Source of the DNA: Betaproteobacteria bacterium
Lineage (GTDB): Bacteria; Pseudomonadota; Gammaproteobacteria; Burkholderiales; SG8-39
Direction: 5' to 3'
Length of the DNA stretch: 64,000 nt
Assembly (NCBI GenBank): GCA_004297625.1
Contig: SCTY01000010.1
Coordinates: 115,377 to 179,376, forward strand
Below, piece by piece: positions 1-12,212 of the stretch. The position numbers and the translations under genes are program-made. Numbering within the stretch: the first letter of the stretch is position 1; each line of letters starts with the position of its first letter. Under the pieces are notes generated by a model that worked only from the letters and a program-made list of their open reading frames with translations, did not search any database and was not told the DNA's origin.

Positions 1-228
1 TGGATACGCGTCGGCGACCTCGAGTGGCGGATCCGCGTGAAAGCGTTGTCGGAGCGCCGCGGCCCGGCCGAGGAAGCACGCAAGCTCTACGAGGAAACCG
101 AGGCGAGTCGCGCCGAGCGCGAGCGGCGCGCGGATCTGCGCCGCTGGGGTCCCGAGCCGGCCGCGGAGATCAAAGGCCGGCCCACGAAGCGGGACCGGCG
201 CAAGCTCGAAGACCTGACTAAACTCTAG
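1..228 (+). CDS. hslR: Hsp15-type S4 RNA-binding protein, C-terminal part
   Basis: The reading frame is open from the first base of the window, so the N-terminal part, including most of the S4 RNA-binding domain, lies outside. What remains reads as the end of the S4 fold (VGDLEWRI) followed by a charged tail with KALSERRGPA, YEETEASRA and a terminal KGRPTKRDRR block. That tail is typical of the Hsp15 (HslR) family, which binds stalled 50S subunits still carrying nascent chains. The stop codon overlaps the stop of the convergent host-attachment gene by four bases. The assignment rests on the tail motifs; another S4-domain protein is possible but less likely. Confidence 0.75.
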   Translation, partial: WIRVGDLEWRIRVKALSERRGPAEEARKLYEETEASRAERERRADLRRWGPEPAAEIKGRPTKRDRRKLEDLTKL

Positions 229-668
229 CGACCGCCGTTGTCCTTGAAGTAGCGCTCGAGATCGCGCGCATTGACCCACGAGAGGTCCTTCGGGATCTCT
301 TCGGCGACGAGCTTCTGCACTTCCTTGCCAAGCTCCCGGCGCAGGGCGCCGAGGAATTTCGGCGGGGCCACCAGGTGCAGGCGGTCGAAGCGATGCTGGT
401 TGCGCGCCTTCTCCAGGTAGTCGCCGACACGCTTGGCGAAAAGCTCGTCGTAGTGATCTCCCGTGCGCTGCTCGTCGTCGCTCGAGTGACCGCCGGGGCG
501 GTCCTGGCCGCGGAAGCGGCCTGACGCGTCGGTGTTGATCTCGCGGTTGTGTAGCCGCCCTTGCGGATTGAGCAGGTCTTCGATTTCGAGCAGCTGCTGA
601 TCGCGGTCCGCAACTTGCAGGACTCTCGCGCGGCTCGCATCGGCCGCGATGATCCAGGTGGTCGCCAT
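225..668 (-). CDS. Host attachment family protein
   Basis: The 147-residue protein starts with MATTWIIAADASRARVL and carries a long hydrophilic middle, then FDRLHLVAPPKFLGALR and a C-terminal LSWVNARDLERYF. This pattern matches the proteobacterial 'host attachment protein' family (PF10116), whose name comes from plant-associated bacteria and whose molecular function is not established. The fold resembles release-factor eRF1 domain 2-like proteins by family knowledge. It is convergent with the upstream Hsp15-type gene and divergent from the BON/SRPBCC gene, with about 55 bp between the start codons. No signal peptide or membrane segment is visible, so it is probably cytoplasmic. Confidence 0.8.
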   Translation of the reverse strand: MATTWIIAADASRARVLQVADRDQQLLEIEDLLNPQGRLHNREINTDASGRFRGQDRPGGHSSDDEQRTGDHYDELFAKRVGDYLEKARNQHRFDRLHLVAPPKFLGALRRELGKEVQKLVAEEIPKDLSWVNARDLERYFKDNGGR

Positions 669-724
669 GAAGGTTCGACTTGCCGCCAGTGAACGAGGTT
701 CTTGAAAACGGGATCTAACTGCGC

Positions 725-1864
725 ATGAACCGCATTTTCGTCGGCGGGACCCTCGGGGCGCTCGCCATGTACTTTCTGGATCCGCGCGACGGCCGCCGTC
801 GCCGGGCGCGGACGCGAGACAAGATGGTGCATGCCGCCCGGGTGCTGAACGACGCCGGCAAAGTGACTGCGCGGGACACCGCGCACCGCGCGAGAGGCAT
901 GTGGGCGACGACCCGCAAGCTCTTCAAGCATGAGGGCGTGCCCGACGAAGTGCTGGTCGGAAGAGTGCGCGCCGAGCTCGGGCGCGTGGTGTCGCACCCG
1001 CATTCGGTGGAGGTCACCGCTGCGGGCGGCCATGTGACCCTGTCCGGGCCGATCCTCGCCGAGGAGGTGCGCCCGTTGCTGCGCTGCGTGCGCCGCGTCG
1101 ACGGCGTGCGCGCGGTCAGCGACCGGCTCGCCGTCTACGAAGACAGCGCGCACGTCTCGGGCCTGCAGGGCGGGCATCCGCGTCCCGGCAGCCGCTTCGA
1201 GCTCATGCAGGACAACTGGTCGCCCGCCGCACGATTGGCTACCGCCAGCGCCGGCGCCGCCATGCTGCTCGCTTCGACACGCGCGCGCGGCGGCATGTGC
1301 GCGCTCCTCGGGCTGTCGGGCGGCGCGCTGCTCGCGCGCGCGGCCACGAACAGGAACCTCATGGCGCTTCTCGGGCTCGCGCGCGCGAGCCAGGGCATCG
1401 TGGTCCAGAAGACGATCGACGTCGACGCGCCGGTCGAGCAGGTGTTCGCGTTCTGGACCGACTACCAGAATTTCCCGCGCTTCATGCACAACGTGCGCGA
1501 GGTGCAGGTCCAGGAGGACCGCTCGACCTGGCTGGTGACCGGGCCGGCCGGCGTGCCGGTGCAGTGGACTTCCAAAGTGGTGCGGCTCGAGCCGAACTCG
1601 TTCATCGAGTGGCGCTCCCTCTACGACTCGACGGTGAAGCACGAGGGCAGCGTGCGCTTCCAGCCGAACGGCAGCGGCGGCACGCGGGTCACGGTGCGGC
1701 TGTGCTACCTGCCGCCCGCCGGCGCTTTCGGGCACGCCGTCGCTTCGATGTTCGGCGCGGATCCGAAGGCCGAGATGGACGCCGACCTGCTGCGCATGAA
1801 GACCATGATCGAGACCGGCCGCGCGCCGCACGACGCGGCGCGTCCCGCGCCCAGAGAAAGCTAA
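725..1864 (+). CDS. BON-domain and SRPBCC-domain fusion protein
   Basis: This 379-residue protein has several parts. Residues 1-20 form a short hydrophobic start followed by DPRDGRRRRART, a motif common in small envelope-stress proteins. Residues about 75-140 look like a BON domain (VRAELGRVVSHP, then VEVTAAGGHVTLSGPI). Residues about 160-215 hold a short hydrophobic pair resembling the YgaP/DUF2892 membrane hairpin. Residues about 225-360 form an SRPBCC (START-like) domain with VDVDAPVEQVFAFWTDYQNF. BON domains bind membranes, and SRPBCC domains form ligand pockets. A role in envelope stress is inferred only from similar fusions. A perfect palindromic repeat follows the stop codon. Confidence 0.75.
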   Translation: MNRIFVGGTLGALAMYFLDPRDGRRRRARTRDKMVHAARVLNDAGKVTARDTAHRARGMWATTRKLFKHEGVPDEVLVGRVRAELGRVVSHPHSVEVTAAGGHVTLSGPILAEEVRPLLRCVRRVDGVRAVSDRLAVYEDSAHVSGLQGGHPRPGSRFELMQDNWSPAARLATASAGAAMLLASTRARGGMCALLGLSGGALLARAATNRNLMALLGLARASQGIVVQKTIDVDAPVEQVFAFWTDYQNFPRFMHNVREVQVQEDRSTWLVTGPAGVPVQWTSKVVRLEPNSFIEWRSLYDSTVKHEGSVRFQPNGSGGTRVTVRLCYLPPAGAFGHAVASMFGADPKAEMDADLLRMKTMIETGRAPHDAARPAPRES

Positions 1865-1873
1865 AACAAAGAA

Positions 1874-1922
1874 CAGGGACAGACCACGATTTCCAGACTT
1901 CGGAAATCGTGGTCTGTCCCTG
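1874..1922. repeat. Perfect inverted repeat, gggacagaccacg family, copy 1
   Basis: Two 21-bp arms, at 1874-1894 and 1902-1922, are exact reverse complements around a 7-base spacer; the left arm begins cagggacagaccacg. It sits between the convergent ends of the BON/SRPBCC gene and acnA, so a hairpin could form in either transcript. The same arm core recurs at 17281-17342. A short, dispersed, palindromic intergenic element points to a REP/MITE-type family, possibly mobilised by a RAYT transposase encoded elsewhere. That last point is inference. Confidence 0.85.
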
Positions 1923-1939
1923 ATTTGCTGTTGATCTTT

Positions 1940-4631
<2,692 letters not shown>

Positions 4632-4642
<11 letters not shown>

Positions 4643-4826
4643 CGAAGCCTCCATCGTTGATCCACAGCGCTTCGGCGCTGCAGCTTTGTTTTTCAAGTTG
4701 GGACATGAGTCGCGAGCGTTCTTCCAGCAATGCGGGCAGATGCTGGTCACAACGGGCGATCGGGGTTGGGTAGCGCCGGATCTCCTCCGAGATCTCGGCG
4801 ATTCTTCGTTCCAGCCAGGCGCTCAT
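4632..4826 (-). CDS. Small hypothetical protein, 64 residues
   Basis: The ORF begins [20 protein letters not shown] after an AGGAG ribosome-binding site about six bases upstream. It runs into the acnA start with an 11-bp overlap, which suggests translational coupling. The protein is charged and mostly helical in composition ([15 protein letters not shown]), with no signal peptide or membrane segment. I do not recognise a family. The good ribosome-binding site and the overlap favour a real gene over chance, but it could also be a leader peptide for acnA. The repeats just upstream separate it from prpD by roughly 100 bp. Confidence 0.55.
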
Positions 4827-4837
4827 TTGGTCTCCTG

Positions 4838-4880
4838 CCCCCCTGTGAAGGGGGGAGCGAGCGAAGCGAGCGGGGGGTTC
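4838..4880. repeat. GC-rich hairpin repeat, copy 1
   Basis: The core is CCCCC-TGTGAA-GGGGG, followed by a doubled GCGAGC motif and GGGGGGTTC. Related copies lie at 24780-24824, 25251-25297 and 25307-25353. Here the second half reads gcgagcgaagcgagc where the other copies have gcgagccgcaggcgagc. It lies between prpD and the small ORF upstream of acnA, so its hairpin would be in the operon transcript. Confidence 0.75.
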
Positions 4881-4886
4881 TGCTTT

Positions 4887-4918
4887 TCGGGAATTAGGGC
4901 TCTGACCCCGAATTTCGG
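4887..4918. repeat. Imperfect REP-like sequence
   Basis: The segment reads tcgggaattagggctctgac and then ccccgaatttcggg, forming an imperfect stem with a GGG/CCC core around ctctga. It directly follows the GC-rich hairpin repeat. Its 'ggtcagagccctaattccc' complement resembles short intergenic elements that recur in proteobacterial genomes, and it has the same general build as the gggacagaccacg palindromes. The family link is inference. Confidence 0.4.
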
Positions 4919-4924
4919 GTCCGC

Positions 4925-6352
4925 TCATATGACGAAGAGATCGACGAACTCGTCGACCGGCGTGGCGGCGAGCTTCTCGGCGTTCAGGCAAAGCTCGAGT
5001 ATCGCCTTCTGCTGCTTGGCCGGGAAGCGGCGCGCGAGGTTGCGCTCGAACTTCTCGACCAGGATCGGCATGCCCTCCTTGCGGCGGCGCTTGTGGCCGA
5101 TCGGGTACTCGACCGCGACCTCGGCGAGCTTCTTTCCGTCCTTGAACTCGACGGTGAGCGCGTTGGCGATGGAGCGCTTCTCGGGATCGTGATAGTCGCG
5201 CGTGAACTGCGGATCCTCGACGCACACGATCTTTTCGCGCAGCAGGTCGATGCGCGGGTCGCGCGCCACTTCGTCCTCGTAATCCGCGGCCGTCAGGCGG
5301 CCGAAGAGCAGGGGGACGGCGACCATGTACTGGATGCAATGGTCGCGATCGGCCGGATTGTCGAGCGGGCCCTTCTTGTCGATGATGCGCACCGCCGCCT
5401 CGTGGGTTCTTATTCTGATGCTTTGTATGTCCTCGATCCGGTTTTTCACCACCGGATGCAGCTGCATGGCGGCTTCCACCGCGGTCTGCGCGTGGAACTC
5501 GGCCGGGAAGGAGATCTTGAAAAGCACGTTCTCCATCACGTAGCTGCCGAAGGGCCGCTGGAACTTGAAGTCGTTGCCCTTGAAGAGCACGTCGAAGAAG
5601 CCCCAGGTCTTCGCGCTGAGCACCGACGGATAGCCCATTTCTCCGGTCTTGGAGATGAGCGCCAGGCGCACCGCGCGCGCGGTGGCGTCGCCCGCCGCCC
5701 AGCTCTTGCGCGAGCCGGTGTTCGGCGCATGGCGGTACGTGCGCAGGCTCTGGCCGTCCACCCAGGCCTGGGAGACCGCGTTGACGATTTCCTCATAGGT
5801 CAAACCCAACAACTGGGAAACCACTGCGGTCGAGGCGACCTTGACCAGCACCACGTGATCGAGCCCCACGCGGTTGAAGCTGTTCTCGAGCGCGAGCACG
5901 CCCTGGATCTCGTGCGCCTTGATCATCGCCGTGAGAACGTCTTTAACAACCAAACGGGTTTTGTTTCTACTTAAGAAGTCTGCTGTGGCGAGGATGCCGC
6001 CGAGGTTGTCGGACGGATGGCCCCATTCGGCGGCGAGCCAGGTGTCGTTGAAGTCGAGCCAGCGGATCATCGCGCCGATGTTGAACGCCGCCTGCACCGG
6101 GTCGAGCTGGAACTGCGTGCCGGGAACTTTCGCTCCGTTCGGCACGACGGTGCCGCGCACGATCGGGCCGAGGAGCTTGGTGCAAGCCGGGTATTCGAGC
6201 GCTTCGAAACCGCAGCCCAGCGTGTCCATCAGGCAGTAGCGCGCGGTCTTGTACGCTTCCTTGCTCGTCACCTCGTGCTTGGTGACGTAATCGGCGATGT
6301 CGGTGAGGACCTTGTCGGGCTTCGGGCGGACGTTGGAGATGGGCGCAGACAT
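4925..6352 (-). CDS. prpD: 2-methylcitrate dehydratase PrpD
   Basis: PrpD dehydrates 2-methylcitrate to 2-methyl-cis-aconitate in the methylcitrate cycle of propionyl-CoA breakdown. The 475-residue protein shows the MmgE/PrpD family pattern: [16 protein letters not shown] near the N terminus, [21 protein letters not shown] around residues 95-115, and [16 protein letters not shown] in the middle. The length matches the family. The ATG abuts the stop of the DUF3460 gene upstream, so the two are probably translated together. A short AT-rich patch with TTA, AGT and AGA codons lies at about 5938-5990. Confidence 0.95.
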   Translation of the reverse strand: MSAPISNVRPKPDKVLTDIADYVTKHEVTSKEAYKTARYCLMDTLGCGFEALEYPACTKLLGPIVRGTVVPNGAKVPGTQFQLDPVQAAFNIGAMIRWLDFNDTWLAAEWGHPSDNLGGILATADFLSRNKTRLVVKDVLTAMIKAHEIQGVLALENSFNRVGLDHVVLVKVASTAVVSQLLGLTYEEIVNAVSQAWVDGQSLRTYRHAPNTGSRKSWAAGDATARAVRLALISKTGEMGYPSVLSAKTWGFFDVLFKGNDFKFQRPFGSYVMENVLFKISFPAEFHAQTAVEAAMQLHPVVKNRIEDIQSIRIRTHEAAVRIIDKKGPLDNPADRDHCIQYMVAVPLLFGRLTAADYEDEVARDPRIDLLREKIVCVEDPQFTRDYHDPEKRSIANALTVEFKDGKKLAEVAVEYPIGHKRRRKEGMPILVEKFERNLARRFPAKQQKAILELCLNAEKLAATPVDEFVDLFVI

Positions 6353-6589
6353 TTAATTATTGGTGTCGGCGTTGTCGTCGACATCGAAGCTCCACTCGAA
6401 GCCGCCGCTCGGCTTGAACGTATGCTCGGCGCCTCCCGAGCGCGGGGCGTGACGCATCGACGGGCTCGGCGAGCGCTCGGCGGGATTCTTGTCCCACCAG
6501 ACGGCGCGGCCCTCGCGCTGCGACTCGATCTCTTCCGGATGCTCGGCGAGGTACTGCCTCATGAATTTCGTCAGATCGGACTCGTACAT
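6353..6589 (-). CDS. DUF3460 family protein
   Basis: This 78-residue protein begins MYESDLTKFMRQYLAEHPE and contains QREGRAVWWDK, the signature of DUF3460, a small family I know from betaproteobacteria with no known function. An AAGGA ribosome-binding site precedes the ATG. The gene lies between prpC (8-bp gap) and prpD (no gap), so it is part of the prp operon. The Pro/Ser-rich C-terminal half (residues 35-60) is likely disordered. A role in propionate metabolism is suggested only by position. Confidence 0.85.
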   Translation of the reverse strand: MYESDLTKFMRQYLAEHPEEIESQREGRAVWWDKNPAERSPSPSMRHAPRSGGAEHTFKPSGGFEWSFDVDDNADTNN

Positions 6590-6597
6590 GAACTTCC

Positions 6598-7749
6598 TTA
6601 CCGTTGATTCAACGGCACCCACTTGCGGTTCTCGGGGCCGGTGTAGTTCGCGCTCGGGCGGATGATCTTGCCGTCGGCACGCTGCTCGATGACGTGCGCC
6701 GACCAGCCGCTGGTGCGCGAGATGACGAAAAGCGGCGTGAACATCGCGGTCGGCACGCCCATGCGGTGATACGACACGGCGCTGTACCAGTCCAGGTTGG
6801 CGAACATCTTCTTCTCGCGCCACATCACCTCCTCGAGGCGCTCGGCGATGCTGAAGAGCTTCATTTCGCCCGCGGACTTCGAAAGCCGCCGTGCCACTTC
6901 CTTGATGACCTGGTTGCGCGGGTCGCCGGTCGTGTAGACCGGGTGGCCGAAGCCGATGACGATCTCCTTCGCCTGGATGCGGCGCACGATGTCCGCTTCT
7001 GCCTCATCCGGATTTTGATATCTGGATTGAACTTCAAAAGCCACCTCGTTGGCGCCGCCGTGCTTCGGACCTTTTAGCGCGGCGATGCCGGCGGTAATCG
7101 CGCTGTACATGTCCGATCCGGTTCCCGCCACCACGCGGCAGGCGAAGGTGCTGGCGTTGAACTCGTGCTCGGCGTACAGGATGAGCGAGGTGTGCATCGC
7201 CCGCACCCACTCGGGCGAGGGCTTCATGCCGTGCAACATGCGCAGGAAGTGGCCGCCGATCGAATCGTCGTCGGTCTCGGTCTCGACGCGCTTGCCGTGA
7301 CGGCTGTAGTGATGCCAGTAGACCAGCATCGAGCCGAGCGAGGCCATCAGCCGGTCGGAGATGTCGCGCGCGCCGTACGGGTTGTGATCGTCCTTCTCCG
7401 GGAACAGCGTCCCGAGCATCGACACGCCGGTGCGCATCACGTCCATCGGGTGCGCCGTCTTGGGAATGCACTCGAGGACGGTCCTGAGCTCCTTCGGCAG
7501 GCCGCGCAGGCCTTTGAGCTTCGCCTTGTACTTCGCGAGCTCCGCCTGCGTGGGCAGCTTCTCGTGCACCAGGAGATAAGCCACGTCCTCGAATTCCGCC
7601 GCGTCGGCGAAATCGAGAATATCGTATCCCCGGTAGTGCAGATCGTTGCCCGAGCGCCCGACGGTGCAGAGCGCCGTGTTGCCCGCCGCCACGCCGGAGA
7701 GCGCGACGGATTTCTTCGGCTTAGGAACGTTTTCGGCTGAAGAGCTCAT
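6598..7749 (-). CDS. prpC: 2-methylcitrate synthase PrpC
   Basis: PrpC condenses propionyl-CoA with oxaloacetate to 2-methylcitrate, the first step of the methylcitrate cycle. The 383-residue length is short for a citrate synthase and typical for PrpC. Family motifs are visible: [20 protein letters not shown] (His195), GPKHGGANE (His230), [13 protein letters not shown] (His269). 'VYTTGDPRN' is characteristic of methylcitrate synthases. The start overlaps the end of prpB by 29 bp. An AT-rich codon patch (SRYQNPDE) lies at about 7008-7045. Confidence 0.95.
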   Translation of the reverse strand: MSSSAENVPKPKKSVALSGVAAGNTALCTVGRSGNDLHYRGYDILDFADAAEFEDVAYLLVHEKLPTQAELAKYKAKLKGLRGLPKELRTVLECIPKTAHPMDVMRTGVSMLGTLFPEKDDHNPYGARDISDRLMASLGSMLVYWHHYSRHGKRVETETDDDSIGGHFLRMLHGMKPSPEWVRAMHTSLILYAEHEFNASTFACRVVAGTGSDMYSAITAGIAALKGPKHGGANEVAFEVQSRYQNPDEAEADIVRRIQAKEIVIGFGHPVYTTGDPRNQVIKEVARRLSKSAGEMKLFSIAERLEEVMWREKKMFANLDWYSAVSYHRMGVPTAMFTPLFVISRTSGWSAHVIEQRADGKIIRPSANYTGPENRKWVPLNQR

Positions 7750-8599
7750 CGAGTTTTTGTTCGTAAGAGTGGTAGTCGAGGAACTCGTAGAGCTCCTCCC
7801 GGGTCTGCATCTCAGGAATCATGGAGCGCTGCGTGCCGTCCTTGCGCAGCGCGTCGTACACCTTGAGCGCGGCCTTGTTCATCGCGCGGAACGCCGTGAG
7901 CGGGTAAAGCGCGATGGCGACGCCCGCGGAGCGCAGCTCCTCGAGCGTGAAGAGCGGCGTGCTTCCGAACTCGGTGATGTTGGCGAGCACGGGCACCTTC
8001 GCCGCTGCCGCGAAGCGGCCATACATTTCTATTGAGGGGACCGCTTCGGGGAAGACCATGTCCGCTCCCGCATCGACATATTTTCTTATTCTTTGAAGAG
8101 CAGAATCGAACCCCTCGCTGGCGAGAGCGTCGGTGCGCGCCATGATGACGAACTGCGCGTCGCTGCGCGCGTCCACCGCCGCCTTGATGCGGTCGCACAT
8201 CTCTTCGGCCGGCACGATTTCCTTGCCCGGGCGGTGACCGCAGCGCTTCGCGCCGACCTGGTCCTCGAGGTGCATCGCGGCCGCGCCCGCCTTGATGAGC
8301 GAGCGCGTGGTGCGCGCGACGTTGAACGCGCTGGCGCCGAAGCCGGTATCCACGTCGACGAGCAGCGGCAGGTCGCACACGTCCGTGATCCGGCGGATGT
8401 CGATCAGCACGTCGTCCAGGTTGGAGATGCCGAGGTCCGGCATGCCGAGCGATCCGGCGGCGACGCCGCCGCCGGAGAGGTAGATCGCGCGGTACCCCGT
8501 GCGCTTCGCGAGCAACGCGTGATAGGCGCAGATGGTCCCGACGACCTGAAGCGGCTTTTCGCGCTCGAGCGCTTCCCTGAACTTTTGACCGGCGCTCAT
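7721..8599 (-). CDS. prpB: Methylisocitrate lyase PrpB
   Basis: PrpB cleaves 2-methylisocitrate to pyruvate and succinate, closing the methylcitrate cycle. The 292-residue protein belongs to the isocitrate lyase/PEP mutase fold: VDVDTGFG (residues 81-88) provides metal ligands and [10 protein letters not shown] holds the catalytic Cys120. The ATG at 8599 overlaps the mdh stop as ATGA, so the two genes are translationally coupled. The frame is open further upstream, but that is a shadow of mdh. A cluster of rare codons (AGA ATA AGA AAA TAT) lies at about 8080-8105. Confidence 0.95.
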   Translation of the reverse strand: MSAGQKFREALEREKPLQVVGTICAYHALLAKRTGYRAIYLSGGGVAAGSLGMPDLGISNLDDVLIDIRRITDVCDLPLLVDVDTGFGASAFNVARTTRSLIKAGAAAMHLEDQVGAKRCGHRPGKEIVPAEEMCDRIKAAVDARSDAQFVIMARTDALASEGFDSALQRIRKYVDAGADMVFPEAVPSIEMYGRFAAAAKVPVLANITEFGSTPLFTLEELRSAGVAIALYPLTAFRAMNKAALKVYDALRKDGTQRSMIPEMQTREELYEFLDYHSYEQKLDELFSRKRS

Positions 8600-9600
8600 C
8601 CGAGCAGATGCTTGATGCCCTCGCGCTCCTCGTGCAGCTCCTTCAGCGTGGCATCCATGCGCTTGCGGCCGAACTCGCTGATCTCGATGCCCTTCACGCC
8701 TTCGTAGCTGCCGCCTTTGCAGGTCACCGGGTAGCCGTAGATCACGCCTTCGGGGATCCCATAGCTGCCATCGGAGGGCACGCCCATCGTCACCCAGTCG
8801 CCGGCGCGCGTTCCGTGCACCCAGTCGCGGATATGGTCGATGGCGGCGTTGGCCGCGCTCGCCGCGGAGGACAGGCCGCGGGCATCGATGATCGCGGCGC
8901 CGCGCTTCTGCACCGTGGGAATGAACGTCGATTCGAGCCACGCCTGATCGTTGATCATGGGCCAGACTTTCTTGCCCGCATTTCCCTCGACCACCTCGGC
9001 CTGGAACACGTCCGGGTACTGGGTCGCCGAATGGTTGCCCCACACGATCATCTTGCGGATCGAAGACACCGGCTTTGCAATTTTTTGCGAAACCTGGCTG
9101 CTCGCGCGGTTATGGTCCAGACGCATCATGCCGGTGAACTGCTGCGGCTTGAGGCTCGGCGCGTTCTTCATCGCGATGAGGCAATTGGTGTTCGCGGGGT
9201 TGCCGACCACCAGCACCTTGACGTTGCGCTTCGCCACCCGGTCGAGCGCCTTGCCCTGCGGTGCAAAAATCTTGCCGTTCGCCTCGAGCAGATCCTTGCG
9301 CTCCATTCCCGGGCCGCGCGGCCGCGCGCCGACGAGCAAAGCGACGTCCGCGTCCTTGAACGCGACCATCGGGTCGGACGCGGCGGCCATGCCGTGGAGC
9401 AGGGGAAAGGCGCAGTCGTCGAGCTCCATCATCACGCCCTTGAGCGCTTTCTGGGCTTTCTCGTCGGGAATCTCGAGCAGCTGCAGGATCACGGGCTGAT
9501 CGGCGCCGAGCATGTCGCCGGCGGCGATCCGGAAAAGAATCGAGTAACCGATCTGGCCGGCGGCGCCGGTTACCGCTACACGAATAGGGGTCTTGGACAT
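8596..9600 (-). CDS. mdh: Malate dehydrogenase
   Basis: This enzyme oxidises malate to oxaloacetate with NAD. The 334-residue protein has the nucleotide-binding start [19 protein letters not shown], the substrate loop [24 protein letters not shown], and the catalytic His in [14 protein letters not shown]. It is the group with the longer, cytosolic-type sequence usual in betaproteobacteria. It heads the mdh-prpB-prpC-DUF3460-prpD-acnA operon, so its product oxaloacetate is the co-substrate of PrpC. It is divergent from sdhC across about 100 bp. No GntR-family regulator gene lies between mdh and sdhC. Confidence 0.96.
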   Translation of the reverse strand: MSKTPIRVAVTGAAGQIGYSILFRIAAGDMLGADQPVILQLLEIPDEKAQKALKGVMMELDDCAFPLLHGMAAASDPMVAFKDADVALLVGARPRGPGMERKDLLEANGKIFAPQGKALDRVAKRNVKVLVVGNPANTNCLIAMKNAPSLKPQQFTGMMRLDHNRASSQVSQKIAKPVSSIRKMIVWGNHSATQYPDVFQAEVVEGNAGKKVWPMINDQAWLESTFIPTVQKRGAAIIDARGLSSAASAANAAIDHIRDWVHGTRAGDWVTMGVPSDGSYGIPEGVIYGYPVTCKGGSYEGVKGIEISEFGRKRMDATLKELHEEREGIKHLLG

Positions 9601-9664
9601 CGAAGAGCCTCGGCGGGGACAGTGTGTTTTCGATTTTACCGCGCGGATTGCTGCGCCGCGAAGC

Positions 9665-9696
9665 TATAATCGATTTGCCCGACGCTAGCGCCGGGC
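9665..9696 (+). promoter_or_regulatory. Possible -10 box and stem-loop ahead of sdhC
   Basis: TATAAT lies at 9665-9670, about 32 bases before the sdhC ATG; no convincing -35 box is seen at 16-18 bases. Directly downstream, 9677-9696 can fold as GCCCG-A-CGCTAGCG-C-CGGGC, a symmetric stem with one A/C mismatch that ends six bases before the ATG. No clear Shine-Dalgarno sequence is free, so the stem may control sdhC translation. This is a sequence-based guess. Confidence 0.4.
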
Positions 9697-9701
9697 GATC
9701 A

Positions 9702-10106
9702 ATGTCCAGCGCAGCCGCGAAAAAGAAGCGTCCAAAGTACCTCAGCCTGCCGGCCATCCTTTATCAGATCCGGCTGCCGCTGCCGGGTCGCGTATCGATC
9801 CTGCACCGCATCTCCGGCGCGCTGCTGGTAATGCCGTTCGCCGCCTGGCTGCTCTACATGCTCGACGCGAGCCTCGCCTCCGAGGCGGGTTTCGAGTCGA
9901 TCAAGGGCTACCTGGATTTGCCTTTGGTCAAATTGGGCCTGCTGGCTTTCATCTGGGCGTATTGCCATCATCTTTGCGCCGGTATCCGTTACCTCACGCT
10001 TGATCTCAACCGCGGCATCGAGCTGAGACCCGCACGCGCATCGGCCGCGGCGGTGCTCGTCGTGAGCCTCGCGCTCACCGCGTACTTCGGGTGGAAACTA
10101 TGGTGA
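9702..10106 (+). CDS. sdhC: Succinate dehydrogenase cytochrome b556 subunit
   Basis: This is one of two membrane anchors of complex II; it helps bind heme b and quinone. The 134-residue protein has the family motif [20 protein letters not shown] followed by [11 protein letters not shown] (the His and Ser/Arg quinone-site region), then three hydrophobic segments, with the heme-ligand type [17 protein letters not shown]. The ATG at 9702 is chosen because the conserved N terminus begins there; an upstream in-frame ATG at 9624 would add an atypical leader. The stop overlaps the sdhD start region. Confidence 0.93.
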   Translation: MSSAAAKKKRPKYLSLPAILYQIRLPLPGRVSILHRISGALLVMPFAAWLLYMLDASLASEAGFESIKGYLDLPLVKLGLLAFIWAYCHHLCAGIRYLTLDLNRGIELRPARASAAAVLVVSLALTAYFGWKLW

Positions 10107-10444
10107 AGCGCCTGGTCGTCGGCGCGCATTACGGGCTGCGCGACTGGCTAGCGCAGCGCATCACCGCGCTCATCATGGCGCTCTACAGCATCGTCATCGG
10201 CGTGGTGCTGATCACCGGCGTGCCGGTGAGCTACGCGGTGTGGAAGGATTTCTTCGCGCAGGGCTGGGTGCGCATCGCGACGCTCATCTTCGCCGCGAGC
10301 CTCGCCTGGCACGCGTGGGTGGGGGCGCGCGACATCCTCATGGACTACATCAAGCACGACGGCCTGCGGCTTGCGCTCGAGGTGGTCACGGTGCTGCTGC
10401 TCGCTACCTACCTCGGCTGGGCGATCGAGATCCTTTGGCGATGA
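10100..10444 (+). CDS. sdhD: Succinate dehydrogenase membrane anchor subunit
   Basis: This is the second hydrophobic anchor of complex II. It has 114 residues from [20 protein letters not shown], with the family motif [12 protein letters not shown] and three transmembrane segments; [14 protein letters not shown] carries the likely heme-ligand His and the DY motif. The ATG at 10100 overlaps the sdhC stop by seven bases, and a GTG nine bases upstream is the alternative. The stop overlaps the sdhA ATG (ATGA). Coupled translation with sdhC and sdhA is likely. Confidence 0.93.
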   Translation: MVKRLVVGAHYGLRDWLAQRITALIMALYSIVIGVVLITGVPVSYAVWKDFFAQGWVRIATLIFAASLAWHAWVGARDILMDYIKHDGLRLALEVVTVLLLATYLGWAIEILWR

Positions 10445-12210
10445 TTCCCGTACGCAGATTCGACGCGATCGTAGTGGGCGCCGGCGGGGCCGGCATGCGC
10501 GCCGCGCTGGAGCTCGCGCGCGCCAACCTGCGCGTGGCGGTGCTCTCCAAGGTTTTTCCGACGCGCTCGCACACCGTGGCCGCGCAGGGCGGCATCGCCG
10601 CGCCGCTCGCCAACTCCACCGAGGACAACTGGCACTGGCACATGTACGACACGGTCAAGGGGTCCGATTACCTCGGCGACCAGGACGCGATCGAATACAT
10701 GTGCCGGCGCGCGGTCGAAGTGGTGGTCGAGCTCGAGCACATGGGCATGCCGTTCGACCGGCTGGAGAACGGCAAGATTTACCAGCGGCCCTTCGGCGGC
10801 CACACGCAGTCCTACGGCAGCGCGAAGATGGCGATGCGCGCGTGCGCGGCGGCCGACCGCACCGGCCATGCGATGCTGCACACGCTCTACCAGCAGAACG
10901 TGCGCGCGAACACCCAGTTCTTCGTCGAGTGGATGGCGCTCGACCTGATCCGCGACCCGCAGGACGGCGCCGTGGTCGGCGTCACCGCGCTCGAGATGGA
11001 AACCGGCGAATTGCACGTGCTGCAGGGCAAGGCGGTGCTGCTCGCCACCGGCGGCTCCGGGCGCATGTTCTTCAGCTCCACCAATGCCTTCATCAACACC
11101 GGCGACGGGCTGGGCATGGCGGCGCGCGCCGGACTGCCGCTCGAGGACATGGAGTTCTACCAGTTCCACCCGACCGGGGTTTACGGCGCGGGCGTGCTCA
11201 TCACCGAGGGCGTGCGCGGCGAGGGCGGCTATCTCCTCAACAAGGACGGCGAGCGCTTCATGGAGCGCTACGCGCCCAACGCGAAGGATCTCGCCAGCCG
11301 CGACGTGGTGTCGCGCGCCATGACCACCGAGATCAAGGAAGGCCGCGGCGCCGGCCCCCACGCCGACCACGTGCTGCTCAAGCTCGACCACCTCGGACCC
11401 GAGATCATCAACCAGCGCCTGCCGGGGATCCGCGAGATTTCGATCAAGTTCGCGAACGTGGATCCGGTCCGCGAGCCGATCCCCGTGGTCCCTACCGCGC
11501 ACTACCAGATGGGCGGCATCCCGGCCAACTACCTGGGACAGGTGGTCGCCCCCGAGGGCGCGAGCAAGGAGGCGATCGTGCCCGGCCTCTACGCGGCCGG
11601 CGAATGCTCCTGCGTCTCGGTACACGGCGGCAACCGCCTCGGCTGCAACTCGCTGCTCGATCTCGTGGTGTTCGGACGCTCCTCCGGGGAGCAGATGGCG
11701 AAGGACATCCGCGCGCTGCCGCGGCCGCAGCGCAACCTGCCGAAGGATGCCGGCGAGCAGACGCGTGCGCGCCTTGCGCGCCTCGACGGCGCGACTTCGG
11801 GCGAGCGCGTGGCGGAGGTGCTGAACGACCTGCGCCGCACGATGCAGGCGCATTGCGGCGTATTCCGTTTCCCCGACGATCTCGCCGAAGGCGTGAGAAA
11901 GATGAAAGCCATCGCCGAAAGGGCGGGGCGCACCTTCATCGCCGACAAGTCCAAGGTGTTCAACACGGCGCGGATCGAGGCGCTCGAGCTCGACAACCTG
12001 GTCGAGGCGGCGACGGCTGTCGTCGTGTCGGCCGAGGCGAGAAAGGAAAGCCGCGGCGCGCAGGCGCGCAGCGATTTCCCGGAACGCGACGACCAGAGCT
12101 GGATGAAGCACACGCTCTGGTTCAAGGAAGGCAACCGCCTGGACTACAAGCCGGTGCACTTGAAGCCCCTGTCGGTGGACACGATCGAGCCCAAGGCGAG
12201 GACCTACTAG
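10441..12210 (+). CDS. sdhA: Succinate dehydrogenase flavoprotein subunit
   Basis: SdhA oxidises succinate to fumarate at a covalently bound FAD on the cytoplasmic face of complex II. The 589-residue protein shows the FAD-binding [16 protein letters not shown] (residues 11-26), the flavinylation motif [10 protein letters not shown] with His44, [11 protein letters not shown], and the HQMG-like ALYQMGG (here HYQMGGIP). The length is normal. The ATG overlaps the sdhD stop. The frame is open further upstream, but that part is sdhD in another frame. Confidence 0.97.
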   Translation: MIPVRRFDAIVVGAGGAGMRAALELARANLRVAVLSKVFPTRSHTVAAQGGIAAPLANSTEDNWHWHMYDTVKGSDYLGDQDAIEYMCRRAVEVVVELEHMGMPFDRLENGKIYQRPFGGHTQSYGSAKMAMRACAAADRTGHAMLHTLYQQNVRANTQFFVEWMALDLIRDPQDGAVVGVTALEMETGELHVLQGKAVLLATGGSGRMFFSSTNAFINTGDGLGMAARAGLPLEDMEFYQFHPTGVYGAGVLITEGVRGEGGYLLNKDGERFMERYAPNAKDLASRDVVSRAMTTEIKEGRGAGPHADHVLLKLDHLGPEIINQRLPGIREISIKFANVDPVREPIPVVPTAHYQMGGIPANYLGQVVAPEGASKEAIVPGLYAAGECSCVSVHGGNRLGCNSLLDLVVFGRSSGEQMAKDIRALPRPQRNLPKDAGEQTRARLARLDGATSGERVAEVLNDLRRTMQAHCGVFRFPDDLAEGVRKMKAIAERAGRTFIADKSKVFNTARIEALELDNLVEAATAVVVSAEARKESRGAQARSDFPERDDQSWMKHTLWFKEGNRLDYKPVHLKPLSVDTIEPKARTY

Positions 12211-12212
12211 AG

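Noticed and set aside
218..1831. Long minus-strand ORF of 537 codons
   Set aside because: It is the antisense shadow of the BON/SRPBCC gene; the protein is Arg/Ala/His-rich with no domain.
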